From assembly GCF_001422365.1 (NCBI RefSeq), contig NZ_LMMT01000002.1:1-64000 (forward strand): 64,000 bases of DNA. Direction: 5' to 3'. The first letter of the stretch is position 1. Each line of letters starts with the position of its first letter. The notes beneath the pieces were generated by a model. The model did not search any database. It saw only the letters and a list, made by a program, of their open reading frames with translations, and was not told the DNA's origin. Of this stretch, positions 34,062-43,672 are shown piece after piece. This stretch comes from Pseudorhodoferax sp. Leaf265. Lineage in GTDB: Bacteria; Pseudomonadota; Gammaproteobacteria; Burkholderiales; Burkholderiaceae_C. The translations under genes were made by a program, and so were the position numbers.

Positions 34062-35015
34062 ATGGACCGACTCAAAGCCCTTGAAATCTTCGCCGCCGTG
34101 GCCGAGCGCAACAGCTTCACGCGGGCCGCGGCCGCGCTGGACCTGTCCACGCCCGTGGTCACGCGGGCCGTGCAGGAACTGGAGCAGAGCCTGGGCCTGC
34201 GCCTGCTGCAGCGCTCCACGCGTCGCGTGGCGCTGACGCGCGAGGGCGAGGCCGCGCTGGCGCGGGCACGCGGCGTGATCGGCGCCTACGAGGCCCTCAT
34301 GCACAGCAGCCGCCAGCACGGTGCCGAGGTGGCGGGCGACATCCGTTTCTCGGCCCCGGCCTCGTTCGGCGCGGCCCGGCTGGCGCCGCTGCTGGCCGAC
34401 TTCATGGCCCAGCATCCGCAGGTGCGCATCGACCTCGTGCTCGGCGATGCGCTGGAATCCATGGACGACGGTGGCGTGGACCTGGCGCTGCGCATCGCCC
34501 AGGTGCTGCCCGAGCACCTGGTGGCGCGCCGCATCGGCGAGGTGCCCATGGGCGTCTACGCCGCGCCCGCCTACCTGCGCGCACGGGGCCTGCCGCGCGA
34601 CCCGGGCGAACTGGCCGGCCACGACTGCGTGGTGCACAGCGGCCCCCACGCCAGCCGCGCCTGGCAGTTCAGCCACCCGGTCACGCAGGAGCGCACCCAG
34701 CCGGTGTTGCGCCAGGCCCTGCGCGCCAACCATGTGGATGCGCTGATGGCCGCCGCGCTGTTGGGCCAGGGCCTGGCCGTGCTGCCGCGCGTGCTGGCCG
34801 ACCCGGCCGTGGCGCGCGGCGAACTGCAGCCCGTGCTGGCGGCCTGGGCCTGCCCGGCGCCGGGCATCTTCCTGGTCTACCGCGAGCGCCAGCACCAGCC
34901 GCTGCGCGTGCGCAAGCTGATCGAGCACCTCACCAAGGCCTTCGATGCGGCCGATGGCATGCCGCGCATCGTGGCGCGGCCGCCGGTGGTGCAGGCCCAG
35001 GGCCTGCTGCACTAG
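34062..35015 (+). CDS. LysR-family transcriptional regulator
   Basis: 317 residues from the ATG at 34062, where the usual LysR start [10 protein letters not shown] falls; an upstream ATG at 34032 would add ten residues. The N-terminal winged helix-turn-helix (about 1-60) includes [28 protein letters not shown]. The rest is the periplasmic-binding-like effector domain. Its stop overlaps the convergent coaX stop by the shared palindrome CTAG. The target is unknown; it lies downstream of two hydrolase genes on the same strand but is not divergent from any gene. Confidence 0.85.
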   Translation: MDRLKALEIFAAVAERNSFTRAAAALDLSTPVVTRAVQELEQSLGLRLLQRSTRRVALTREGEAALARARGVIGAYEALMHSSRQHGAEVAGDIRFSAPASFGAARLAPLLADFMAQHPQVRIDLVLGDALESMDDGGVDLALRIAQVLPEHLVARRIGEVPMGVYAAPAYLRARGLPRDPGELAGHDCVVHSGPHASRAWQFSHPVTQERTQPVLRQALRANHVDALMAAALLGQGLAVLPRVLADPAVARGELQPVLAAWACPAPGIFLVYRERQHQPLRVRKLIEHLTKAFDAADGMPRIVARPPVVQAQGLLH

Positions 35016-35779
35016 CTTCCGAAACGCGCCTGTGCCAGCTCCAGCAGCCCGTCGAAGATCAGGTTGTCGACGAGTTCGAAGGGCCGCGTCATGTGCGGCG
35101 CCATCTTCCAGCCGGCACCGCCGGTCATGATGCAGGCCGGCTCCTCGCCGGCGTGCTGCTGCAGGTGCTGGACCATGCGCTCGACCGCGCCCGCGATGGC
35201 GTAGGTGCCGCCGCTGGTCAGCGCGTCGCTGGTGTTGGTGGGGAAGTCGCGCACATCTCCGGTGGGCACGTGCAGGCCGGCCGTGCCGGACTCCAGTGCG
35301 CGCAGCATGATGCCGTGGCCGGGCAGGATCAGGCCGCCCAGGAAGGTGCCCTCGATGTCCACGGCTTCCACCGTCACGGCCGTGCCGACCATCACCACCA
35401 CCATGGGGCGCGGCCCGTCGCGGCGCAGCACGCGGTGGCGCGCGCCGACCATGGCGACCCAGCGGTCCGTGCCCAGGCGCGTGGGGTGGTCGTAGCCGTT
35501 GCGCAGGCCGGCCTCCTCGCTGTTGGACACCACCCATTGCGGTGCCACGTCCCACAGCTCCATCTGTTCCTCGGCGCGGCGCTTGAGCGCGTCGCCCGCC
35601 ACCTGGCAGCCCAGCATGTGCTTCGGCTCGCTCAGCGCGGACCAGGGGCCGTCGCCGAGCTTGTCGATGTTCTCCAGGAATTCCGCGCCGTGCGCGAGCA
35701 GCCGGGCACCCGGGGCCGGGGCTTCGTACTGCGCCCACTTGAGCCGGGTGTTGCCGATGTCGATCGCGAGAAATGTCAT
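35012..35779 (-). CDS. coaX: Type III pantothenate kinase
   Basis: 255 residues. It phosphorylates pantothenate with ATP, the first committed step of coenzyme A synthesis, in the cytoplasm. The ASKHA-fold signatures are visible: DIGNTRLKW at residues 7-15, the GTDRW substrate motif, and [11 protein letters not shown] for the second phosphate-binding region, followed by GGLILPG. Many betaproteobacteria use CoaX instead of CoaA. It is convergent with the LysR gene, sharing four bases. Confidence 0.93.
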   Translation of the reverse strand: MTFLAIDIGNTRLKWAQYEAPAPGARLLAHGAEFLENIDKLGDGPWSALSEPKHMLGCQVAGDALKRRAEEQMELWDVAPQWVVSNSEEAGLRNGYDHPTRLGTDRWVAMVGARHRVLRRDGPRPMVVVMVGTAVTVEAVDIEGTFLGGLILPGHGIMLRALESGTAGLHVPTGDVRDFPTNTSDALTSGGTYAIAGAVERMVQHLQQHAGEEPACIMTGGAGWKMAPHMTRPFELVDNLIFDGLLELAQARFGS

Positions 35780-35838
35780 TGCCGTCCCCTCCCTGCCGCG
35801 CGCCGTGCGCGTGCACGGCGCGCATTATCACGATGTGT

Positions 35839-37266
35839 CTACAGCAGGGGTGTCAGGTCCGGGCGTGGGATCGGCTGCATGCTCTCGTAGGCGCGCGCGG
35901 CGCGCAGCACCATGGCGTCGCCGAACATCGGGCCGACGATCTGCAGGCCGATCGGCAGGCCATCGCTGGTGAGGCCGCACGGGATGGAGCAGGCCGGCTG
36001 CTGCGTGAGGTTGAACGGGTAGCTGAACGGCGACCAGCCCAGCATGCTCTGCGCATCCATGGGCCGGTGGCCGGCCGGCAGCGCGTCGAAGGCGGGGATG
36101 GAGACGGACGGCGTCAGCAGCAGGTCGTAGCCGCCCATGAACTGGCGCATGTGCGAACCCAGCGCGCCGCGGCGCAGGTGCAGTTCCTGCACGTCCAGCG
36201 TGGACAGGCGCGAACCCAGCTGCGCCTGGGCCGCGAAGTCCGGGTCCGTCTGCGCCTGCTGGGCCGGCGTGAGGCCGCTCCAGACCTGCCAGGTGCCCAG
36301 GAACCACAGGCCGGCAGAGATGTCCAGCGGGTCGGCGAAGCCGGGGTCGACCTGCTCGACCAGCGCGCCCATGGCGACGAAGGCCTCGGCCGCGCGCAGC
36401 GTGGCGGCGGCCACCTCGGGGTGCACGTCCTGGGCATAGCCCAGCGTGGGCGACCAGGCCACGCGCAGGCCGCGCACGCCGTCGTTGAGGCCAATCAGGT
36501 AGTCGCGGCTGTCGAAGGGCAGGGACGTCCAGTCGCGCGCATCGGGCTGCTTGATCACGTTCATGACCATGGCCGCGTCGACCACGCTCATGGTGTGCGG
36601 GCCCAGGTGCGCCACTGTGCCGAACGGCGACAGCGGCCAGGCCGGCACGCGGCCGAAGCTGGGCTTCAAGCCGAAGGTGCCGCACAGCGCCGCCGGGTTG
36701 CGGATCGAGCCCGCGCCATCGGTGCCGATGGCGATCGGCCCCATGCCGGCGGCCACGGCCGCGGCCGCGCCGCCCGAGGAGCCGCCCGTGGTCTTGGCCG
36801 CGTTCCAGGGGTTGCGCGTGAGGCCGGTCAGTGGCGAATTGGTCTCGCACTTGCAGCCGAACTCGGGCGTGGCGGTCTTGCCCACGATCACGGCACCGGC
36901 CGCGCGCAGCCGGGCCGTCACGGGGGCATCCACCTCCCAGGGCTGGTCGGCGGCGATGGTGGCGCTGCCGCGCCGGGTCGGCATGCCTTTGGTCAGGATC
37001 AGGTCCTTGATCGATACCGGCACGCCGTCCAGCGGGCCGATGGGCGTGCCCTGCTGCCAGCGCTGGGTGCTGGCGCGGGCGGCCTGGGCCGCGCCCTCGG
37101 GGTCGAGGTGGCAGAAGGCCTTGAGCGTGCCGTCCACGCGGTCCATGCGGCCGAACACGGCGCTGGCCACTTCCAGCGGCGAGGCCTGGCCGGTGCGGTA
37201 GAGCTGCACCAGCTCGTGGGCGGCGCAATCGGCAAGGGCGTATTGGTCGGTGCGGTGCGTGGGCAT
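35839..37266 (-). CDS. Amidase-signature family amidase
   Basis: 475 residues from the ATG at 37266 (upstream CCTGGAG). The amidase-signature catalytic triad is recognisable: Lys in PVSIKDLI, the cis-Ser in GGSSGGAAAAVAAG, and the nucleophile Ser in TDGAGSIRNPAA. Length and C-terminal motifs (PIGLQIVGP) are normal for the family. It hydrolyses carboxamides to acid and ammonia; it is more likely a catabolic amidase than GatA because no gatB or gatC is present. It is next to an AEC transporter and a Bug receptor on the same strand. Confidence 0.9.
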   Translation of the reverse strand: MPTHRTDQYALADCAAHELVQLYRTGQASPLEVASAVFGRMDRVDGTLKAFCHLDPEGAAQAARASTQRWQQGTPIGPLDGVPVSIKDLILTKGMPTRRGSATIAADQPWEVDAPVTARLRAAGAVIVGKTATPEFGCKCETNSPLTGLTRNPWNAAKTTGGSSGGAAAAVAAGMGPIAIGTDGAGSIRNPAALCGTFGLKPSFGRVPAWPLSPFGTVAHLGPHTMSVVDAAMVMNVIKQPDARDWTSLPFDSRDYLIGLNDGVRGLRVAWSPTLGYAQDVHPEVAAATLRAAEAFVAMGALVEQVDPGFADPLDISAGLWFLGTWQVWSGLTPAQQAQTDPDFAAQAQLGSRLSTLDVQELHLRRGALGSHMRQFMGGYDLLLTPSVSIPAFDALPAGHRPMDAQSMLGWSPFSYPFNLTQQPACSIPCGLTSDGLPIGLQIVGPMFGDAMVLRAARAYESMQPIPRPDLTPLL

Positions 37267-37294
37267 GTGGACTCCAGGTGAAGGAACACGGGGT

Positions 37295-38263
37295 TCAGCG
37301 CAACAGCGCGACCGCCGCCGAGAAACTGAAGAAGGCTGCGGCCGTGGACCACAGGATGATGCGCGCGATGCGGCCGTTGTTCGCACCGAAGCGCTCGGCC
37401 AGCAGCGAGACATTGCTGGCGCTGGGCAGGGCCGCGGCCAGCACCATGGCGGACAGCGCGAACGGCGTGATCGGCAGGCCCAGCGCCATGGCGCCCATGC
37501 CGGCGCCCCACACCAGCAGCGGGTGCGCGAACAGCTTGAGCAGCACGACCGGCAGCACCTCGCGCCAGGGCACGGGGCGGTGCTGTTGGTGGTCGTGAAG
37601 GGCCAGCATCTGCGAGCGTGCCAGCACGGCGCCGATGGTGAACAGCGCCACCGGCGAAGCCGCGGCGGCCAGCAGCGCGATGGTGGCGTCCAGCGGCTGC
37701 CACAACCGCACGCCGAAGGCCTGGCAGGCCATGCCCAGCACGATGGACCAGGGCATGGGGTTGCGCGCCACGCCCTGCAGGGCCCGCGCCAGCGCCTGGC
37801 GTGCGCCGGCGGCACCGGCGGCGTCCAGCCGCGACAGCGCCACGCACAGCGAGGTGGTCAGCAGCAGGTCGACCACCAGCGTCAGCATCACCGGGCCGGC
37901 CGCGCTGGCGCCCAGCAGGGCCACCAGCAGCGGCACGCCCATGAAGCCGCTGTTGGGAAAGGCGGCCACCAAGGCGCCGAAGGCTGCATCGTTCCAGCCC
38001 AGGCGGCGCCGGTCGGCCACCACCACGCCGATGACCAGCATCCCTGCGCACAGCGTGTAGACGGCTGCCAGCACCGGGTCCAGCAGCAGCGCCAGCGGCG
38101 TGCTGGCGCCGAAGCGGTACAGCATGCAGGGCAGGGCGAAGAACAGCACGAAGCCGTTGAGCCCGGGGATCGCGTCGAGCGGCAGCATGCGCCGCCGCGC
38201 GGCGACATAGCCGGCCAGGATCAGCGCGAAGAAGGGGAAGGTGACGGAAAGAATGGCGAGCAC
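37295..38263 (-). CDS. AEC-family transporter (auxin efflux carrier type)
   Basis: 322 residues, almost entirely hydrophobic, with about ten membrane helices in two repeats. The AEC-family features PNSGFMGVPLL in the first half and ALPSASNVSLLAE in the second are present. Members move small organic acids or similar anions across the inner membrane. It precedes the amidase on the same strand with a 28-base gap, so the two probably form an operon. Confidence 0.85.
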   Translation of the reverse strand: MLAILSVTFPFFALILAGYVAARRRMLPLDAIPGLNGFVLFFALPCMLYRFGASTPLALLLDPVLAAVYTLCAGMLVIGVVVADRRRLGWNDAAFGALVAAFPNSGFMGVPLLVALLGASAAGPVMLTLVVDLLLTTSLCVALSRLDAAGAAGARQALARALQGVARNPMPWSIVLGMACQAFGVRLWQPLDATIALLAAAASPVALFTIGAVLARSQMLALHDHQQHRPVPWREVLPVVLLKLFAHPLLVWGAGMGAMALGLPITPFALSAMVLAAALPSASNVSLLAERFGANNGRIARIILWSTAAAFFSFSAAVALLR

Positions 38264-38295
38264 GGGGCGCGATTGTCACTGCCCCGTGCCGGCCT

Positions 38296-39291
38296 TCAAT
38301 CCAGCCGTGCGCCGGAGTCGGCGACGAGCTTCTCCCAGATCGGCAGATCCTTCTTGTAGACGGCCTCGAAGTCGCGCACGCCGTTGGCGGCGGTCTCGAA
38401 GCCCATCGCCGTGATGCGCGTGCGGACGTCCTCCAGCTGGCCGATGGCCTGCACCTCGCGCGCGACGCGCTCGATGATCTCGCGCGGCGTGCCCGCCGGT
38501 GCGGCCATGCCGATGAAGCCGACGACGCTGTACACGTCATCGCGCATGCCCTGCTCCAGCAGTGTGGGCACATCGGGCAGCACGCTCATGCGGCGCGTGC
38601 CGGTGACGCCGACGATGCGCAGCCGGCCGGTCTCGGCATGCGGCTTCACGCCCAGTGCGCTGGCATAGGCCAGTTGCACCTGGCCGCCGATCAGGTCCTG
38701 CAGCATCGGCGCCTCGCCCTTGTAGGCCACGTGCACCATCTCGGCCTTTTGCACGCGGCTCATGTGCGCGCCGGCGAGGTGGGCGTGTGAGCCCACTCCG
38801 TAGGAGCCGTAGGACACCTTGCCCTGGTTCGCGGCGATGTAGGCCAGCAGCTCGGGGCCGGTCTTCACAGGCAGGCTGGGGTGCACGGCCAGCGTGATCG
38901 GCGCGGCGGCCAGCTGCGAGACCAGGGCCAGCTCCTTGCGCGGGTCGTAGGGCAGCTTGGCGTAGAGAAACTGGTTGGTCAGCATGGAGGTGCTCAGCGA
39001 GACCAGCAGCGTGTAGCCGTCGGGCGCGGCCTTGGCCACCGTGTCCGTGCCCAGGATGCCGCCGGCGCCGGCCTTGTTGTCGATCAGCACGGGCTGGCCC
39101 AGCCGCTGCGCGAGCTTCTCGCCGAACACGCGGCCGATCACGTCGGTGGCGCCGCCGGCCTGGTAGGGCACGACCACGCGGATCGGCTTGGCCGGATAGG
39201 CCTGGGCGCGGGCGGCAGGCAGGGCGACGGCACCGGCGGTGCCGGCACACAGGGCCAGCAGTTGGCGACGGTTGAACGCGGGATGGGGCAT
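38296..39291 (-). CDS. Tripartite tricarboxylate (Bug-family) solute-binding receptor
   Basis: 331 residues from the ATG at 39291, which has AGGAG upstream; a longer frame to 39336 lacks it. The export signal (about 1-30) begins with NRRQLLAL and ends at ARAQA, and could be Tat- or Sec-dependent. The mature protein has the Bug pattern: YPAKPIRVVVPY, GGATDVIGR, a DNKAGAGG loop and PDGYTLL. Periplasmic Bug receptors bind carboxylates; no TctA/TctB genes adjoin, which is usual for the expanded Bug families of Burkholderiales. Confidence 0.9.
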   Translation of the reverse strand: MPHPAFNRRQLLALCAGTAGAVALPAARAQAYPAKPIRVVVPYQAGGATDVIGRVFGEKLAQRLGQPVLIDNKAGAGGILGTDTVAKAAPDGYTLLVSLSTSMLTNQFLYAKLPYDPRKELALVSQLAAAPITLAVHPSLPVKTGPELLAYIAANQGKVSYGSYGVGSHAHLAGAHMSRVQKAEMVHVAYKGEAPMLQDLIGGQVQLAYASALGVKPHAETGRLRIVGVTGTRRMSVLPDVPTLLEQGMRDDVYSVVGFIGMAAPAGTPREIIERVAREVQAIGQLEDVRTRITAMGFETAANGVRDFEAVYKKDLPIWEKLVADSGARLD

Positions 39292-39494
39292 GCGGGCGGG
39301 TCTCCTGGAGGGCTGGGGGAAAACGGTCGGCGGCATTCTTGATGGCGCATGGCGCCGTGCACATCCGGGTTTGCCGGGGCTCCCGTCCCGCTGGTGACAC
39401 CCTTGGAAACGAGCGGCTTCCCGCGGGCTTTGTATGATCCGGCGCCCGCGGGCAGCCCCGCCTGCGCTGCCCCTGCGCCTGTCTGCATTCCCCC
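39292..39494. promoter_or_regulatory. Divergent intergenic region before rep
   Basis: 203 bases between the Bug receptor (minus) and rep (plus). A good -10 hexamer TATGAT lies at 39433-39438, about 55 bases before the rep start. No matching -35 hexamer stands at 16-18 bases, so the promoter call is weak. Confidence 0.3.
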
Positions 39495-41564
39495 ATGGTT
39501 TCCGGTCTCAACGTCGCCCAGCAAGAAGCTGTCAACTACATGCATGGCCCCTGCCTCGTGCTGGCGGGCGCCGGCTCGGGCAAGACGCGCGTGATCACGG
39601 CCAAGATCGCGCGGCTGATCCAGGCCGGTGTGCCGGCGAAAAGCGTGGCCGCCATCACCTTCACGAACAAGGCCGCCGCCGAGATGCGCGAGCGCGCCAA
39701 GGGGCTGATCGGCAAGCCGGCCAAGGACGTTGTGATCTGCACCTTCCATGCGCTGGGCGTGCGCCTGGTGCGCGAGGACGGCCACCGCGTGGGCCTGAAG
39801 TCGCAGTTCAGCATCCTGGACAGCGACGACGTGACCTCCATCCTCAAGGACGCTGGCGGCACCACCGACGCCAACACCGCGCGCCAGTGGCAGTGGACCA
39901 TCAGCAAGTGGAAGAACATGGGTCTGTCGTCCGCCCAGGCCGAGGAGGTGGCCGTGGACGACAACGAGCGCATCATCGCGCGCATCATGGCGCGCTACGA
40001 AGAGCGGCTCACGGCCTACCAGAGCGTGGACTTCGACGACCTGATCGGCCTGCCGCTGCGACTGCTGCGCGACTTCGAGGAGGTGCGCGAGAAATGGCAG
40101 CGCGTGCTGGGCCATGTGCTGGTCGACGAGTACCAGGACACCAACGCCACGCAGTACGAGGTCTTGAAGCTGCTGGTCGGCGAACGCGCGCGCTTCACCG
40201 CCGTGGGCGACGACGACCAGTCCATCTACGGCTGGCGCGGCGCTACGCTGGACAACCTGAAGCGCCTGCCGGTCGACTACCCGAACCTCAAGGTCATCAA
40301 GCTGGAGCAGAACTACCGCTCCACCAGCGCCATCCTGCGCGCGGCCAACAACGTGATCGGCCCCAACCCCAAGCTGTTTCCCAAGACGCTGTTCTCCGAG
40401 CTCGGCGAGGGCGAGCCCGTGCGCATCGTCGATGCCGACAGCGAGGAGCACGAGGCCGAGCGTGTGGTGGCGCGCATCCAGTCGCTGCGCGCCAATTCGG
40501 TGCACAAGGACTTCCGGCATTTCGCCGTGCTGTACCGCGCCAACCACCAGGCCAAGCCGTTCGAGAAGGCGTTGCGCAAGGCACAGATCCCCTACAAGGT
40601 GTCGGGTGGCCAGAGCTTCTTCGACCGTGCCGAGATCAAGGACCTGTGCTCCTGGTTCCGGCTGTGGATCAACAACAACGACGACCCGGCCTTCCTGCGC
40701 GCCGTCACCGTGCCCAAACGCGGCATCGGCCACCAGACGCTGGGCCAGCTGGGCGTGTACGCCACGCAGTACAAGCTCTCGCTGTTCGAGTCGCTGTTCT
40801 CGTCCTCGCTGGCCAGCCTGCTGCCGCGCCGCGGCCACGAGAGCCTGACCGAGTTCGGCCGCTACGTGAACGACCTGGAGTACCGCGCGCGCCAGACCAT
40901 GGGGGCCGAGGCCGCGCGCGCCTTCATGATGGAGTGGCTGAAAGAGATCGGCTACGAGCAGCACCTCTACGACAACGAGGAGAGCGAGTCGGCCGCCGCG
41001 ACGCGCTGGTCCAACGTGATGGACTTCGTGGACTGGATGTCGGGCCGCTGCGGTGGCCAGATCGACGACACGGCCGGCGTCTCCACCCAGTCCGAGGTCA
41101 AGTCGCTGATGGAGGTGGCGCAGACCATCTCGCTGCTGTCCACCATGAGCGAGCGCCAGCAGGACCAGGACCTGGTCACGCTGTCCACGCTGCACGCCTC
41201 CAAGGGCCTGGAGTGGCCGCATGTGGTGCTGGTGGGCGTCAACGAGGGCATGCTGCCCTTCAAGCTCGACGACGACGACGGCCGCCAGCAGGTCGTCAGC
41301 GACGAGACCGCGCAGCGCCTGCAGGAAGAACGCCGGCTCATGTACGTGGGCATCACGCGCGCGCAGCGCACGCTGGCCGTGAGCTGGACGCGCAAGCGCA
41401 AGAAGGGCCGCGACCTGGTGCCGGCCAAGCCCAGCCGCTTCATCGCCGAGATGGGGCTGGACAAGACCACGGTGAAGGAAGACCCGCGCGAGAAGCTGCG
41501 CCAGTTGCGCGCGGAGTTCGCGGCCAAGAAGGCGGCCGGCGCTGCGCCGGAGAAGAGCGCATGA
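39495..41564 (+). CDS. rep: ATP-dependent DNA helicase Rep
   Basis: 689 residues, close to the 670 or so of known Rep proteins. It is a superfamily 1A 3'-5' DNA helicase that restarts stalled replication forks. Motifs in order: AGAGSGKT Walker A (24-31), ITFTNKAAAEM, DEYQDTN, GDDDQSIYGWRGA, the QNYRST motif, VTLSTLHASKGLEW and the final VGITRAQ. UvrD is a paralogous alternative, but the length and the DDDQSIYGWRGA/VSGLN start fit Rep better. Its stop overlaps the next start (ATGA). Confidence 0.9.
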   Translation: MVSGLNVAQQEAVNYMHGPCLVLAGAGSGKTRVITAKIARLIQAGVPAKSVAAITFTNKAAAEMRERAKGLIGKPAKDVVICTFHALGVRLVREDGHRVGLKSQFSILDSDDVTSILKDAGGTTDANTARQWQWTISKWKNMGLSSAQAEEVAVDDNERIIARIMARYEERLTAYQSVDFDDLIGLPLRLLRDFEEVREKWQRVLGHVLVDEYQDTNATQYEVLKLLVGERARFTAVGDDDQSIYGWRGATLDNLKRLPVDYPNLKVIKLEQNYRSTSAILRAANNVIGPNPKLFPKTLFSELGEGEPVRIVDADSEEHEAERVVARIQSLRANSVHKDFRHFAVLYRANHQAKPFEKALRKAQIPYKVSGGQSFFDRAEIKDLCSWFRLWINNNDDPAFLRAVTVPKRGIGHQTLGQLGVYATQYKLSLFESLFSSSLASLLPRRGHESLTEFGRYVNDLEYRARQTMGAEAARAFMMEWLKEIGYEQHLYDNEESESAAATRWSNVMDFVDWMSGRCGGQIDDTAGVSTQSEVKSLMEVAQTISLLSTMSERQQDQDLVTLSTLHASKGLEWPHVVLVGVNEGMLPFKLDDDDGRQQVVSDETAQRLQEERRLMYVGITRAQRTLAVSWTRKRKKGRDLVPAKPSRFIAEMGLDKTTVKEDPREKLRQLRAEFAAKKAAGAAPEKSA

Positions 41565-42001
41565 GGGCCGCGCTGAAAAGCTGCCTGGCTTGCTTCACGT
41601 GGCTGCTGGCCGGCCTGGCCCAGGGCCAGGGCGCGGACGCCGCGCCAGCCTGCCCTGCTCCGTACGAGATGCGCGCCCTGAACCTCTACGGCGCCTGGCG
41701 CGCGCAGTGGCAAAACAGCGACGCACCCGCCGCGACGCTGCAGCTGGAGCGCCATCCCGAGCTGGGCGACAGCGTGCGTGGCCGCGTCGAGCGCGACGGC
41801 ATCACGGCCTTGCTGGCCGGCGACGTGAACGATGGCGACCTCACGCTCGAAGAATCGCGCGACGGCAAGCGCATCTCGGCCAACTGGATCGGCCGCGTCG
41901 TGGACGGCTCCTGCGGCAAGGAGATCCGCGGCATCTGGACCGATGCCGACACCGACGCCAAACGCGATTTCGTGCTGCGCCGCCAGTCCGGCTGGCAATG
42001 A
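41561..42001 (+). CDS. Small secreted protein of unknown function
   Basis: 146 residues whose ATG overlaps the rep stop. A signal peptide ends at about residue 23-28 (CFTWLLAGLAQGQGADA). The mature part has an LNLYGAWRAQW segment and further short beta strands reminiscent of small lipocalin-like folds (GDLTLEESRDGKRISANWIG). I do not recognise the family. It lies between rep and the phospholipase gene, likely co-transcribed with both. Confidence 0.7.
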   Translation: MRAALKSCLACFTWLLAGLAQGQGADAAPACPAPYEMRALNLYGAWRAQWQNSDAPAATLQLERHPELGDSVRGRVERDGITALLAGDVNDGDLTLEESRDGKRISANWIGRVVDGSCGKEIRGIWTDADTDAKRDFVLRRQSGWQ

Positions 42002-42036
42002 ACACCTTTTCTTCTTTCCGCTCCAAAGGATTCCCG

Positions 42037-43242
42037 ATGCCCGGTCTTCCCCCTCTGTTGCGGCCTACGCCGTTCGCTGCCCTGTTGCTGAGCCTGGGAG
42101 GGATGCCGGGGGCGCAGGCCCAGACCGGACCGGTGCCGAGCTGGCAGACCTGTGCGGCCCAGGCCGGCGACGATGCCGCGCGGCTGCGCTGCTTCGACGA
42201 CTGGGCGCGCCAGCAGCAGGCCGAGGCCGCGGCCGTCAACGCCAGGGCAGCGGCCAACGTGCCCAAGGACGGCCCCACCATCAACAAGCCGGAAAGCACA
42301 GGCGCCACGGCCACCACGGCCGTGGCCAGCACCGCCGTGCCGACGGCCGCGCCGGAGGCGCCCGTGGTGCCGCGCTGCCACGACACGCGCTACTCCACGC
42401 TCTCCCGCATCTGGGAGCTGGAGTCCGGCACCGACTGCGGCGAGTTCAGCCTGCGCGGCTACCGGCCCATCGCGCTGTCGCTGGCGCAGTCCAGCAGCGT
42501 GAACCGCACACCCGGTACGCCGAACCCCGAGAACCAGTCCACCGACGTGGACGAGTACCGCCGCACCGAGGCGCGCATCCAGCTGTCGGTGCGGACCAAG
42601 GTGGCGCAGGGCCTGCTCACGCCGCGTGAAGGCAGTGCGGTGGATTCGCTGTGGTTCGCCTACTCGCAGCAGTCGTTCTGGCAGGTGTTCACGCCGCAGC
42701 TGTCGCGCCCCTTCCGCGCCACCGACCACGAGCCCGAGATGGTCTACGTGTACCCCAGCTACGCCGAGCTCGGCAGCTGGCGGCTGCGCTACACGGGCCT
42801 GGGCGTGGTGCACCAGTCCAATGGCCAGAGCCTGCCGCTGTCGCGCAGCTGGAACCGCGTCTACCTGATGGCCGGCATGGAGAGCAAGGACGAGCGCTTC
42901 CGCCTCACGGGCCGCGTCTGGCACCGCTTCCACGAGAAGGCCGAGAGCGACGACAACCCGGACATCACCGACTACATCGGCCGCGCCGAGATCACGGGCG
43001 GCTGGACGCTGTCCAGCCGCGACAGCCTCGCGCTGACCGTGCGCCATCCGCTCAAGTCCAACGGCAAGGGCTCGGCGCGCTTCGAGTGGTCCCACGCGCT
43101 GGGCCCGCAGGGCGAGGGTGGCTGGCTGCGCAGCGGCCTGCGCCTGCACACCCAGGTCTTCCACGGCTACGGCGACAGCCTGATCGACTACAACGTGCGC
43201 AAGACCGTGTTCAGCGTGGGTCTGAGCCTGATGGACTTCTGA
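42037..43242 (+). CDS. pldA: Outer-membrane phospholipase A
   Basis: 401 residues from the ATG at 42037, chosen for its upstream AAAGGA; an ATG at 41998 overlapping the previous stop would add 13 residues. A signal peptide ends at about residue 29 (GAQAQ). The mature N-terminal extension is Ala/Thr-rich with several Cys. The barrel domain contains the OMPLA active-site segment VVHQSNGQS with His and Ser catalytic residues, and an NRVYL strand after it. The enzyme hydrolyses phospholipids that reach the outer leaflet, in a calcium-dependent dimer. The protein ends with a Phe, as is usual for outer-membrane barrels. Confidence 0.9.
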   Translation: MPGLPPLLRPTPFAALLLSLGGMPGAQAQTGPVPSWQTCAAQAGDDAARLRCFDDWARQQQAEAAAVNARAAANVPKDGPTINKPESTGATATTAVASTAVPTAAPEAPVVPRCHDTRYSTLSRIWELESGTDCGEFSLRGYRPIALSLAQSSSVNRTPGTPNPENQSTDVDEYRRTEARIQLSVRTKVAQGLLTPREGSAVDSLWFAYSQQSFWQVFTPQLSRPFRATDHEPEMVYVYPSYAELGSWRLRYTGLGVVHQSNGQSLPLSRSWNRVYLMAGMESKDERFRLTGRVWHRFHEKAESDDNPDITDYIGRAEITGGWTLSSRDSLALTVRHPLKSNGKGSARFEWSHALGPQGEGGWLRSGLRLHTQVFHGYGDSLIDYNVRKTVFSVGLSLMDF

Positions 43243-43672
43243 GGTCGTCGGCCTCGGCGCAGCGGCGTTGCAGCTGCTGCAGCAGCGAGCGCGTCTGCAC
43301 CCAGTCGACCCAGCGGCCGCCCTGCTGGACGATGGCGGGCGCATCGTCGCCGCGCGTCTGGCCGCGGGCATAGACCAGCACTTCGTGGTCGGGCGCGTCC
43401 TCGTCGGTCAGCCGGGTGGTGATCTCGGCGCCGTCCAGCAGCACGCGCAGCGCGTCGTCGTTGTCGGCCCGCACCTCCAGCACGCAGCCCGGCTGCAATG
43501 CATGGCGGTAGCGTGCGCGCAGGTGCGCGCGTGCGCCGACCTGGTCCAGCGTCTGCAGCAGCTGCGGCACGCTCATCGCCGATTCGTCGAGCAGCGCGGC
43601 ATCCTCGGTCGGGTAGGCGTCGCAGCCGGCCAGCAAGCCTGCCGTGGCCAGCACCGCCACGGCTGGCCTCAA
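43211..43672 (-). CDS. Lipoprotein of unknown function
   Basis: 153 residues if read from the TTG at 43672, whose last bases overlap the stop of the upstream gene. A short signal with lipobox LLAGC at about residues 14-18 marks it as a lipoprotein. The mature part is charged and ends with an Arg/Asp-rich tail. No family is recognised. It overlaps the pldA end by 32 bases, tail to tail. Co-transcription with the CNNM/CorC-type gene is likely. Confidence 0.6.
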   Translation of the reverse strand: MRPAVAVLATAGLLAGCDAYPTEDAALLDESAMSVPQLLQTLDQVGARAHLRARYRHALQPGCVLEVRADNDDALRVLLDGAEITTRLTDEDAPDHEVLVYARGQTRGDDAPAIVQQGGRWVDWVQTRSLLQQLQRRCAEADDLRSPSGSDPR